Source: Brachypodium distachyon (taxonomy: Eukaryota; Streptophyta; Magnoliopsida; Poales; Poaceae). Taken from it: a stretch of 64,000 nt of DNA. Positions 1-10,898 of this stretch are shown here, piece by piece. Position 1 is the first letter of the stretch, and each line of letters opens with the position of its first letter. The position numbers and the translations under genes were made by a program. Below the pieces are notes generated by a model, which saw nothing but the letters and a program-made list of their open reading frames with translations, searched no databases and was not told where the DNA came from. Location: positions 38,281,237 to 38,345,236 of the forward strand of contig NC_016133.3 in the NCBI RefSeq assembly GCF_000005505.3, read 5' to 3'.

Positions 1-218
1 ATCACTGCATGGCTGTGTCTCCAGTCCAGGGGAGTGCTGCATGCTGGGCTTTGACCTCAGATCCGACATGCAATCCTAGAAATGTGTTGCCAAGGACTTC
101 TTCAGATCATAATATAGCCTCCTTTATTTTTCATCGGAACATGGAGTAGCATGCAGTACAATTTCTGCTTCTTTCTTGATTTATTTACGTACAGTAATGA
201 TAGTTGCATGTTTCCATG

Positions 219-236
219 CCCCCCCCCCCCCCCCCC
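219..236. repeat. Poly-C tract
   Basis: A run of 18 C. Such tracts are length-variable and error-prone in assembly. Confidence 0.95.
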
Positions 237-533
237 GCCAAAGTCACTGTTCAAAAAGGTCCCTGTGTGCTACACGTACACCGGTCCGGAGTTGCTGATG
301 TTAAGGCGCCTGAAACCTTTCTTTAGCCCATAAGGAAATTTTATTTCTCTAAACATGCATGCTAACGTTAGTTAATTTATTTCAGCACAAAATTAAGGTT
401 GAACATTACTTCTGGATTAGCTAGAAGTAGAACGTTCTTGTGCCTAGTAAAGATGCATGTTTTCCATGTAAAAAAAATCACACGGATACCTCACAAGCCG
501 GTGTAAGTATATACAAATAAGTGAACTTAACTA

Positions 534-666
534 CTTCCTCCATCCCAAAATAAGTAACGTGGATTTGCATAGTACGTAAGTAACGTAGATTTGTATATCT
601 ATACAATTCCGCGTCACTTATTTGAGATATACAAATCCATGCCACTTATTTTGGGACGGGAGAGAG
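534..666. mobile_element. Stowaway-type MITE
   Basis: Terminal inverted repeats start CTTCCTCCATCCCAAAATAA on the left and match the reverse complement of the right end (TTATTTTGGGACGGGAGAGAG). TA dinucleotides at 532-533 and 667-668 are the target duplication. About 133 bp, with no coding capacity. Family assignment (Tc1/mariner-derived) is established knowledge. Confidence 0.85.
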
Positions 667-2274
667 TAGTACAATTTCTCATTTTTCGCTTAAAATTAAT
701 TATATGTGGGGTTCGCAGACTGACCACTTTGCACCCTTAATATGAAGAAGAAAAATATCGTTATTAAGAAGCCATGTGTAAACACTAGAATTAAGGGTGC
801 AATACAAATATATCCAAAGGTTGGGTTCCTTTTGTGTTCTGTGTTATGCTAAAAAGGGTGGGGTTCTCGTAATAAATAAAGATCTAGGAGAACGTGTCCC
901 AAGCATGAGATCTGTGGCGAAAAGAATGTCACCTATACCGAGTACTACAGTACTATAATTAATTTATGTTAATATACTATAAAGTTTAGTTAACAGCCTT
1001 GTCACAGATAATTCTGTATTAGTACTACTCCACTAACTGTTGTAGTCAGAGAAATCGAAATCGCGAGGGAGGGGGGAGAGAGAGCATCATGCATGCATAG
1101 AGTAACTCACACGGACAATGGTGATTAATATGTACTGTGGCCCTGCACTGCATACATTTGTACGAACACTAGTATAATATTTTAATGACTTGTTGCCTAG
1201 AGAGCAATGTGACCCTGCAGCTAGCCATTTTACGATGATTGCTAGCCACAGCAACTACGTACTGTCACTGTTCCTGGTTAAAGGAATTGCAAACGACACA
1301 TATAGCGCTAGCTAGATCAGATTCAGAGTACAGACAACGACTACGTACAATGTGTATTGTTTTACTGTACTGCAAGTTGCACCTCTACACCCGATCTACT
1401 CACAAATTTGCCAAACCAAAACTTCTATTCAGAGATCTGTGGCCGTCATCAAACGGGTGTGACCCTGCCGCTCATCGATTGGTTGGAGCTTCACGAGCAG
1501 TTGAGGTAACACATGTAAATTATTTTTATCCTCTTCCTTGCCTCTTCTTAAACCAAAATGCTAATTACATTGTGTTCATCTCGATATATGTCAGGGAATA
1601 GAGCCTGCTTGTAGATCAAGTAGCTTGCAGTTGCAGGTATCCAGCCATGAACTGAGCTGCCCAAGCCTCGAGTTCACGCTAGGGCGACCAAATTGGCATG
1701 GTGCAGATCATGACTAGCTAGCTAGACGCATGCCTGGCTTCCGAATTTCAGCCATACCATTAATTATGACCTATGGCCATACTTTCATCAGGGCGAGTGT
1801 GCTACCAAGAATTCAGCAAATCTGATGAAAAAAGAGAAGGGCTGAACAGCGGCACACAGAGACGTGCTCCAGATTCGTCAAAAGAACACACAAGTGACCT
1901 CATTATCTCATCTTTCAGTAGTTTTTCGTCATCTTTTATAGAGAGTTGAGTATTGTAGTTTGTCCGTGAGGGAACCAGCTAGATTATTAGAAATCCCAAA
2001 GATGTTCTATACTTGACTTCGTGACTAGCTAGGTAGTGTAATGCCTCATCTGCATATGGAAATTAAGGGAGGGAAATTTGTCCTGTCAGTTCTCCTATCT
2101 TTCTAACACAGTTTTTTCTCCTTTTCAAACCATCGTATTGGTATCTGGTTGTTTTCCAGCTGTAAGCAACGTGGAATATGCTTGACTAAACTGTCCAAAT
2201 CGTTTCACTCTCTTAGTATATATATCTTAAGCGATTATTGCTCGCAAGAAACTCTTAGTTAAGTAATTAGTTAC

Positions 2275-2368
2275 TAACTAAGTGACGGCGCGTTGTTGCG
2301 TAGTTTTATTTGCACCTTTATTTTTAATTTTTAACCTATTAAATGTTTTTCACGTAACGAACGTGCCT
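2275..2368. repeat. Dispersed repeat copy A (paired with 6280-6366)
   Basis: Shares the order CTAACTAAGTG, then GCGTTGTTGCGTAG, then AAATGTTTTTCACGTAA with 6280-6366. On the minus strand the GC-rich block reads like a degraded Helitron 3' hairpin (ACGCAACAACGCG), but a clean CTAG end is not present. Confidence 0.55.
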
Positions 2369-2599
2369 TAATCTATAAACTCTATAAAGTTGAAGTCCAC
2401 TAAATACAATAAATTTAGCAAGTTGCACATGCAGGCTATCCACGTCAGCGTCCATGTCAGCCTTTTTCCCATCTTCTAATTTTCTTCTGATTTTCTAATT
2501 TCTAATCTTGTTTTTCCCCATCTTCTTCACCCATGTGCGTACATTCGCATACCCCGGTTCCTCCCGTCATGCAGTTGGCCCGTTTCTGCACCTGGGCTC

Positions 2600-5011
2600 T
2601 CGCAGAGATAGCTAGCCACGTTTGAGAATAGGAAAATATGGCTGATAGGATCAACCCATTACGCATTGATATGATGAAGGCGTATGATAGGGTGGAATGG
2701 CAATATTTACAGGACATTATGTCCAAGCTTGGATTCTCGGATCGGTGGGTGTCCTCGATCATGAGAGTGATGACATCTGTGTCTTTCTCGGTGCTGTTCA
2801 ATGGAGAAAGAACGGAGGGTTTCCGCCCGTCCAAGGGAATCCGCCAGGGTGACCCAATTTCACCATATTTGTTTTTGCTAGCAGCTGAAGGTTTGTCTTG
2901 CCTGTTAAGGAGCAAGGGGAATTCAGAAAATTTGTCAGGCATCGTCGTGGCGCCCACAACTCTCCCGGTCAATCATCTCTTATTTGCAGACGACAGCTTG
3001 CTATTTGCTAAAGCGAATGTGGAAGGTGTGGAGGCAATTACAGAAGTTCTGGACATTTATTGCAATGCATCGGGTCAGCGGATAAACCGTCAAAAGAGCT
3101 CAATTCATTTTAGCAAAGGTTGCCCGGAGGACACTAGACATGTGATCATGGATCTGCTACAAGTGCCTAATGAATCATTGAGTGCTAAATATCTTGGGAT
3201 GCCAACGGATGTAGGGAACTCAAAGAATGGTGCCTTCAAATATTTGAAGGATCGTGTCTGGGGTAAAGTACAAGGATGGATGGAGCAGGTTCTATCAGCT
3301 GGGGGGAAGGAGGTTCTAATTAAATCTGTAGCCCAGGCAGTCCCCACTTATTCGATGGCATGTTTTAATCTTCCAAGAGGCTTATGTTTGAAGATTAATT
3401 CGATGATCCATGGCTTTTGGTGGGGAAGCAAGCAAGGCAAGCGAAAACCCCATTGGGTGTCGTGGGACACTATGACTATGCCGAAGTATATGGGGGGTCT
3501 TGGCTTTCGAGATATCGAGCTATTTAATCTTTCGTTACTGGCTCGGCAAGCTTGGCGGGTGCTTGCTCATCCGAGCACTTTGAGCGCCAGGATCCTCCGC
3601 GCTGTCTACTTCCCGCAGAGTTCATTGATGAAAGCTAACTTGGGGCATCGCCCGTCTCAGATTTGGCGGGCTATTATTGAGGGGCGGGACGTTCTGAAAC
3701 TGGGCATTGTCCGGCGTATTGGCGATGGAAAGACAACGTCGATCTGGCATGATAGTTGAATACCGCGCGATGAGCGGCGTCTGCCTTATACAACTTCAAA
3801 ATCTGACTTTCTAGTGATGGTGTCAGAATTGATCAACTCCACTACTCGTGAATGGGATGGTGCAGTGGTGAGGAGGCTTTTTCTACCGATGGATGCACAG
3901 GCAATTCTTGCGATTCCGTTGAACACGCTCAACTATGGTGATTTCTGGGCATGGCACTTTGAGCCGCGAGGACTGGCTAGAGAAGCGGCCATCGTCTAGT
4001 TCTCTGAAATCAGAGAAAGCTTGGACTCTGTTGTGGAAGACCAAGGTGCCTTCCAAAGTGCGAGTTTTTGCATGGAGATTAGCACATCGCTCGTTGCCCA
4101 TAGGTGATTTACTTGAACATCGGCATATGAAGGAAACGACAATATGTGCGATTTGTCAGGCTACTAATGACTCCTGGAGGCATTCTCTTCTGGACTGTAC
4201 AATGGCGAGGTGTGTGTGGGCTTTGGCGTATGATCAGCTTGTCGAGCACATGTGCGCGTCCCCTTGCCCGGATGCCCGCGAGTGGATGTTTCATCTAATT
4301 GACACAACTTCTCATGCGGAGTTCACGCAGATTCTTCTGACTCTTTGGGCAATTTGGTCGGCGAGGCGCAAGGCTATACATGAATCCATATTTCAGAGCC
4401 CGTTGACTGTCCATAGTTTTGTGCAGAAGTTGATGGCAGAATTGCAAGTGCTTCAATCGATTAATCCACCTCGAGCTAGGGCTGGACTGGTTCCAGCACC
4501 TCTTCGCTGGATTCCTCCGCCAGTGGGTGTGTTTAAAATGAATGTTGATGGAGGTGTTGCTAAGAATCAGAACAAAGGGGCAGCGGCGGTGGTCTGTCGT
4601 GATGAGTTGGGCTGCTACCAAGGGTCTTCAGCCTGGGTGTTCCCAGCTATCACTGATCCTCCGACGTTGAAAGCTCTTGCATGCTGTGAAGCGCTAGCTC
4701 TGGCAAAGGATTTAAATATCCAGCGAGTTCGGGTGGCATCGGATGCCCAAGCCGTCATCAAAGGTCTTCTGGAAGGTAACCGATGCAGTTACAACGCTAT
4801 CTTACGTGAGGTTGCCGTCCGGAGTAGAGATTTTCTAGATGTTACTTTTGTCTATGAGAGTAGATCTTCGAACTTGGATGCTCATAGTCTTGTTAAGAGC
4901 TACTTGTCCCTACCACACGGTCGGTTCACTTGGCTTACTCAGCCTTGGAACGATGCTTGTATCCCTATGTTGATTGATTAATAAAGGCTGTGGGTTTCGC
5001 TTAAAAAAAAA
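2600..5011 (+). mobile_element. 5'-truncated non-LTR retrotransposon (LINE, plant L1 type)
   Basis: The element keeps only the 3' half of ORF2: the palm of the reverse transcriptase, the zf-RVT region and a C-terminal RNase H, followed by a short 3' UTR and a 9-base A run at 5003-5011. 5' truncation is typical of target-primed reverse transcription. The left boundary is approximate: frame-1 sequence from about 2600 still resembles degenerate RT but has stops. I could not identify target-site duplications. Confidence 0.85.
2638..4981 (+). pseudogene. LINE ORF2 remnant: reverse transcriptase, zf-RVT, RNase H
   Basis: Frame 1 opens with IDMMKAYDRVEW, then the RT motifs GIRQGDPISPYLF and LLFADDSLLF (the catalytic FADD box, near 2985). 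A TGA at 3757 interrupts the frame, which resumes to about 3970 (FWAWHFEPRG). There a frameshift moves the coding to frame 2. Frame 2 then carries the zf-RVT segment (LLWKTKVPSKVRVFAWRL) and the RNase H domain (FKMNVDGG near 4535, EALALAKDL, ASDAQAV), ending at 4981. The nuclease and N-terminal parts of ORF2 and all of ORF1 are missing. With one nonsense codon and one frameshift this copy cannot make a full protein, though damage is light, which suggests a moderately recent insertion. Confidence 0.9.
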
Positions 5012-5325
5012 CCAACGCCTCTTTAATGGAAACCGACCTACTAATTGTGGAACAACCTTGCCATTTCCCTTTTCCTCCCCCATGTTCCATTATCAAGTAA
5101 AATGGAAATTGCTTTAAAAAAATCAAGTAAAATGGAAACAATCCCACTAATTAAGGAACAAAACGTCGTGCCATTTTCCTTCATTCCCTCGATCTGTCTC
5201 TTCCACTTCCAATTCCAATTCCCACTCAATAGTAATTATCGATGGTCCTCCGCTGACGATGCATGCAAAGCAAGTGCTATATAGTCAGCTGCAGACAGGA
5301 CTGGAGCAGTCCCATGCATGGGAGA

Positions 5326-5800
5326 GGGGTGATGCACCGGGACATCAAGCATGGAGCAGAGACACCAAGCTCCATGCATGTCGCCGCCATCGGCCTCGCC
5401 AACATCTTCTTGCCGTTGCCGTCGTTTCTGCTGCCGCCGAGCCATGTCGTGACGCTGTCGTAGACCTGTGGACCGTCGGGTAAATCTTCGCCGAGCTCCA
5501 CGTACGGCAGCCCGTGCTGCAGGGGCGCACAGAGGTGGAGGAACCTCAAGCTCTGCGGCTTACCGTCCGTTGACTACGCTGCGTACTGGACCTCTTCCTC
5601 CTGTGCTGCCGCCGTGTTACCGCGGTGCCGTACGCGAGCTGGTGAGGGAGAACTTTGGGCCATCCATGGTGCCTGACGAAGCCATGTGTTCGGGCTCCTC
5701 GAGATGCTTCTCTCCGTCGACGCCCACGCCCACATCGAGGAGTCGCTCATACTACCGCACTACCCCACGCGCAGCCGCCAGCCAGGAAGTGGGAGAAGCT
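5326..5800 (+). pseudogene. Frameshifted cyclin-dependent-kinase-like gene fragment
   Basis: Kinase landmarks appear in family order but in different frames. Frame 1 has GVMHRDIK (ATG at 5332; HRD catalytic loop), GLANIF, then HVVTL. A jump follows with the WYRAPELLLG-type segment missing. Frame 3 continues VDLWTVG, a TAA where CDKs have Cys, then IFAELHVRQPVLQGRTEVEE. Another shift gives NLKLCGLPSVDYAAYW, and later LLEMLLSVDAHAHIEESL and ILPHYPTRS. This string fits the plant CDKC-like/CRK group (VDLWSVGCI.AEL, P.LQGRTEVEQL.KI.KLCG.PS). Several indels and stops make it non-functional. It has no introns and lies between the LINE tail and a Helitron-like terminus, so capture by a mobile element is likely (inference). 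Confidence 0.75.
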
Positions 5801-6042
5801 GCCCAAGGTAGTCGGTTCCATGCAGCTCGACGCGTCCACCGGCTTCGCGTGGGCCAGAAGTCCACACCGCAGAACATTGTGGCGGCGGGTTAATTTTTCC
5901 AAACCCAAGTCCGAGTATTTATTTAAATGTTGTGGCCCATTTTTTATTGCTTATATTTTCAGTAAATAAGGGTTTTCCGAATATATATGGCTATGTGAAC
6001 ATGTACTTAAACTAAAGTTCAATTTTTTATATACCATATACT

Positions 6043-6070
6043 CCCGCAGCAAGGCGCGGGTATCATCTAG
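6043..6070 (+). mobile_element. Helitron-like 3' terminus
   Basis: A GC-rich hairpin (CCCGC at 6043-6047 pairing with GCGGG at 6056-6060) is followed six bases later by CTAG and then T. This is the Helitron 3' signature: hairpin, about 10 nt, CTRR, insertion before T. The matching 5' TC end was not resolved. One candidate is the TCTATAAACTC sequence near 2375, which would put the LINE and the CDK fragment inside the element. Confidence 0.55.
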
Positions 6071-6178
6071 TTCTTAGAAAGTTTGGTGCTGATGTGTACA
6101 TACATAAAGAATGTGTTAATTGTATTAGATTTAGGGGCAGGTGGGGGGGGGGCAAATTTTTTGAATTTTGAACCTAAA

Positions 6179-6202
6179 GATTAGATTAGATTAGATTAGA
6201 TT
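6179..6202. repeat. Pentanucleotide microsatellite (GATTA)n
   Basis: Almost five perfect GATTA units. The flanking text (GCTAATTGTATTAGATTT) recurs near 6458-6475, so this part of the spacer contains a local duplication. Confidence 0.85.
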
Positions 6203-6279
6203 TCGGAGCTCTAATACTTGGAATGTGCGGGGACGACGTACCATCCAACTGTAAATTAAGAGATATAGTAAAGACTTGC

Positions 6280-6366
6280 TAATTAAGTGTCCACGCGTTG
6301 TTGCGTAGTTCACTATAGTATTTTCATTTTTGACCTAACAAATGTTTTTCACGTAAGGAATGTGTC
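6280..6366. repeat. Dispersed repeat copy B (paired with 2275-2368)
   Basis: Contains CTAATTAAGTG, GCGTTGTTGCGTAG and AAATGTTTTTCACGTAA in the same order and orientation as 2275-2368. The two copies flank the LINE/CDK segment at a similar distance. Confidence 0.55.
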
Positions 6367-6370
6367 ATTC

Positions 6371-8045
6371 TCCTTTTGGACCTTTTAATTTCTCTTTATT
6401 GTGCCACCGTTTTTTTTAGAAAAATCCGGTGTTGATCTAGTATACTTAAGGAATATGCTAATTGTATTAGATTTGGAGGGGGCTAATTTTTGGAACAGGG
6501 AAGAAGAGATTAGATTTTGGGATCCTAGTTTTTGGAATGTGTGGAAAAGATGTATAATCGCCACCAACTATTAACTATATAAGAGATTTTTTTTTGCTAA
6601 AACAAATAGGCTTGGAATGTGCAGGGGGGGGGGGGGGGGAGGTTGGATGAAACCTTACCACTAATAATTGGAAAAAAGAAACTATTCTACAAAATGATGC
6701 AAGTTCACTGGGAAAAGAAAGTCAAAATTTGTTCATATATAATAGATGCTTAAGGGAGTAATAAGACTCAATCAGATCGACAATGTGCTAGAAAAAACTC
6801 GCATGGTATAAAACGTTGGTTTCAAGACTCCAATGGGATAAATAAATTTATAGCGGTGCAAGGCTAAAACAAGAGAAAAGGAAGAGGGTCCAGGGAAATA
6901 AAACCAATCATAAAGCAATCGATTGCAAAATCATTTTGCTGTGGCCCATGTTTGTCTGTCCCCCTCGTCTATGTCACTGTATTGTTTACTTTGTCGGCTC
7001 TTTTGGTCAGTACCTGACAAAACACAGAGAGCAAATTTAAGACAAAGAAGGAAAAGGCAAGGCAAGGCAAACACACCAAAGCAAATAAAGGGCTGCACTG
7101 TGTGCATTTAAATCTCTCTGGCCCTTTCTCTCTCGTTTGCATGGGCTTCTGGCGCGAGCAGACGAGGATGGGACCATGTGTACTGTCACTCATTGATGAT
7201 TCATCGCCACTGTCTGCAAAATATCATGACACTTATCGCCATGCGATCTACTATATCGTTTCTTGCTGTTCCTCGAAACCAGTAACGTGTCTAATTAACA
7301 AAGTCGTTTGTTTAATACTGGCTCCACTCTTCAGAAACATTATGTTTGACACGATTTTTGTCAAAACTCTGAGAACACGTATGTATAAATCTGTCTCTAA
7401 ACATATGGTTTTAAACAGCTAACTATACTGTGACGTTATAGCTTTTCTGGAGCCTGAAAACTAAGCTATGGTACTTAATTTGTATCGGGAAATAGCTGCC
7501 CTATTTGCCTTACCGTGAAATCAGTTATAGCTGACACTATTCCTTGGAACCGGAGATTGGCCAAAACAACATTGTGTCTTCCATTGTAGTCATCATTTAA
7601 GTCAAAAATAGCCCATCTCTGTATTGTGGCTACTATTGCTACTGATTGTAAACATGTTTCTTGAGTAATAAAGCTCTTTTTTCCTCGTGAAAAATAGATA
7701 AATAGCCCTGTATATGAGAAAAGCACTATGACTTATTCGACACGATCATTGACTTCTTTTCTATTTAATATTACTACCAATTTATTAGTACTTCTAAATG
7801 ATCACTACGATATTCTAGTTTATTTCATACTAGTATGACTTAGGCGACACCGATCATTAGATTTTGTAGCCATAGTTGTCTAGCTATAGGTAGGACCTTG
7901 TACGAAGCAGCCTGTGCAGAATGGGTGGTATCAACCTTATCCTAATAATGCCACGTAGATTGCTGACATGGAAAAAAGATAAATGAAAAAAAATGTGAGC
8001 CTTCTTCTGACTAAGAGATAAGAGACGATCTCTTTGTAGAAAAAG
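6371..8045. other. Intergenic spacer, no gene seen
   Basis: AT-rich DNA with a G tract near 6621-6638 and short repeats of AAGGC near 7055. No reading frame with a recognisable domain. Confidence 0.6.
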
Positions 8046-8251
8046 TAGACAATATTCGTCGTACTAGATTTCATCTTTTATTTTCCATCAGGCTGTGGTC
8101 CATTTTCAACGGGCCGTGCCATTTTCTAATGGGTCGCGCTTCTCGGGCTAGACAATATTTGTCATACTAGATTTCATCTTTTATTTTCCATCCGGCTGTG
8201 ATCCATTTTCAACGGGCCGTGCCATTTTCCAATGGGCCGGGCTTCTCAGGC
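8046..8251. repeat. Tandem duplication of a 103-bp unit
   Basis: Unit 1 (8046-8148) and unit 2 (8149-8251) both run from TAGACAATATT to CTTCTC(G/A)GGC, with roughly ten substitutions and almost no indels. The unit includes AACGGGCCGTGCCATTTTC. No coding content. Confidence 0.9.
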
Positions 8252-10600
8252 CGATCTTAATAGTCCAGCAATGCGCGGTGCTGTGCTAAAGACCACTTAC
8301 GCGTGACATAACATGGGCCCGGTAACAGATCGACCGAGGACACCACACCGCCCCGTCGTCGACCCTAACCGCTCGTCCACGCCCTATTCCTGCCTTACCT
8401 CCAGCGCATCATGTCACCACCTTCGCTCCGCTAGATCCCTCTCTCCTGGGACCAAGCAACGGAGGATTCTGCATCAGGTCAGCTCGGGCTGCGCGATTGT
8501 GCCACCAAGTCACCACCAGAAGGTTTTCGCTTAATTGGAGCTGCCGGTGTTTTTTCGGGCAGTTCCGGTCTCACACATCGGCGGAGGACAAAAATTATTA
8601 TAGATATGGCGAATTACTATCTTACCGCTAGGAGTTAACATAGAGATCACATTCAAATATTTGTGTGCTTGTAAAAATATAATATAATAAAATTGGTTTG
8701 TTCGGACTTTTTTACAATGCATTTTTGTCCGGTACATCTTATAATAAAACGAAGATAGTACTATATAAAGATTGCGCGTTGTAAAAAAATTAAAATTATG
8801 TATTTCAAGAATTATTTTAATGCTCATGCATTACATGACTTGTTTAAATGTTTGTGTTAAATATTAATTATCTCATATTATATGTCAAATCAACCATAAT
8901 TGAAAGATCACGATACAAATATATATATAACATAGAATATATGTCAGTTACTATAATTTGCAAACAGTTCTTCGGTGGAGTGAACAAACGGCCAACAACT
9001 CAAATGTTTATATCGTTTTGTTTCCAAAGATATCCCTATACCCACCGACGTAAAAAGATCAATTAGATATTTGGCACAATAAACAATGCTCTTCTCCATA
9101 CTTCGAGAGATATGCTATCTTATCAGCAAGAACCACAGAAGGTGAAACATGATTTGTCAAAATCAGAATTTTCTAAAAAGAAAAATACACCACCTGAACA
9201 TGATTATTCATATCTACTGTCATAAGGAAGATGATTTTCATATCAACTTTCATTCCGTAAGAAATACGGGTAAAGAAAAGACAATTAAGACAACATCAAG
9301 CAATCATGCACGGATGTTAATAGTAGGTAGCCAAAAGAACTAAAAGGGTGAGAAGTTGCGTCTCCCGGAGAGTCGGTCTTTCCAAGCCATGTCGTCGTCA
9401 ACTGCGCGAAGGCACATTGGAACACCACGCGCACCGCCTCACACGAGACCCGTCATCACGGTCGAAGATTGGCCACTAAAGCAGACGACAATTGACTCGT
9501 TGTTGCTGCCTCCTACGATGCCATTCTGATCGGACCCCGTCCAAATGCATAGCTTGGCAAAAAAAAAATACTACCTTCGTTTTATTATCTTTGGCACCCC
9601 TTCGTAGTTGGCCTCCCTCTGCCCCATCTCACTATTGAGTGACCCAGACCCCTATAGGTGGCCAACGGGCCGGCACTAGCCTGGCTCGGGATAAAATGGC
9701 CTAGCCTGAGCGCGGCCCGGTGAAGCCTGACAATAGAGCGAAATCTCCTCCACCAGGCCCAGGCACTGCACCGAGCCCGGCCCAGGCCCGTTAAGGCCCG
9801 ACGGGGCCTACCGAAGCCCATCTCGCCACATGGGCCAAATCAGGGAAAAAGGAAAAAAGAAAACAACGGGTTGGGCCAGATTAGAGAAAAAATGATTGTG
9901 CTAGACCAAACATGAAAAAATGTGGGCTAAAAGAGAAAAAAGTGGTGGGTTGGTACAGAATGGAGAAGGTTAATGGGTCAAGTGTGTTAATCCAAAAAAA
10001 TAATATAAACGGGCCGTGTCGGGCTGGCCCAAGGGCCTGAGCTTGAATCCCAGGCACGGCACAGGCAGAGCTTCGGGCCAGTCCGGCATGATTATTTTTG
10101 TGCTGGGCCTCGCACAGGGGCTAAGCTCGCGGGCTCTCGGACTTTGCCAAAAGGAGAAGATTTCTAGTGCTACAAGACTTTAGGGGGCTGTTTGGTTTGA
10201 GCCCACAAGTGCCATGCCAAAAATTTGGTTGAGGTTTTGATTGTCCATGAATTGGCAACTTTGGTCAAAAAAATGAATTAGAATTGATAATGAAATGTTT
10301 GCTTGCCAAATAGTTGGCTTTCATCCAAACAAAAACCAAATTTTGGTCAATGACCAAAAAATTGTAGGACAATGTTTGACCACCATCTAAAGAGTGCCTA
10401 GGTGCTCACACACAGTTCCATGCTCCGGGGCAACCAGGAACGTCTAATCTGCATCCAACGGGGTTCTTTTTGCATACGTGGCAGGGATGGGGCTGAGGAT
10501 GCCTTTAATCCTGTCCGTTGAATCAGATCTCACGGTCCAGGTTGGCACTGGAGTTTGGAGTTTGGTAGCAGCAGACGAGAGCCTGGTTGGTAGCACAGGA
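8252..10600. other. Intergenic spacer with GC-rich repetitive phrases
   Basis: No gene seen. Two GC-rich blocks (about 9655-9830 and 10008-10145) contain repeated GGGCC/GGCCC phrases such as AACGGGCC and GGCCCAGGCCCG, of the kind found near ends of grass DNA transposons. The part from about 10450 is probably the promoter of the next gene. Confidence 0.5.
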
Positions 10601-10898
10601 AATCTTCTGAGATCTCTATACAGACACCTCGCTCCGTGCATCGTCTTCCTCATCGCGCGAGCGCCGCCACCCATCCCGCTGCCGAGCGCCCCAGCCCCTT
10701 CCTCCTCGCACGAGCGTCTCCACCGCAGGTTGATCTCCCCTTTGATTCTCTCACTCCCGACCATTTCTCCTCCCATCACCCTACGAACGGATTCCGCCCT
10801 TTAGCTCCCCGTTTCATAATCTTCCCCAATTCGTAACCGAGGCAAAATTCAAGGTAGGGCGGACCTTGCCCTACTGGGTCCTCCGCCCGTGGTCTCAG

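Larger units (their letters stand above)
1..2274. other. Intergenic spacer, no gene seen
   Basis: AT-rich sequence without a convincing gene on either strand. It holds an 18-base C tract, one Stowaway MITE, and a short inverted pair (TTGCACCCTTAAT near 729-742 against ATTAAGGGTGCAA near 790-802). The only longer reading frame (1239-1601, 120 codons) has no recognisable domain and no grass-like coding composition. Confidence 0.6.

Noticed and set aside
1239..1601. 120-codon frame
   Set aside because: No domain, unusual composition, no promoter or splice context.
10183..10400. Possible Tourist/Harbinger MITE (GGGGGCTGTTTGGTTTGAGC)
   Set aside because: Only the left end looks typical; no matching right TIR or TSD could be set.
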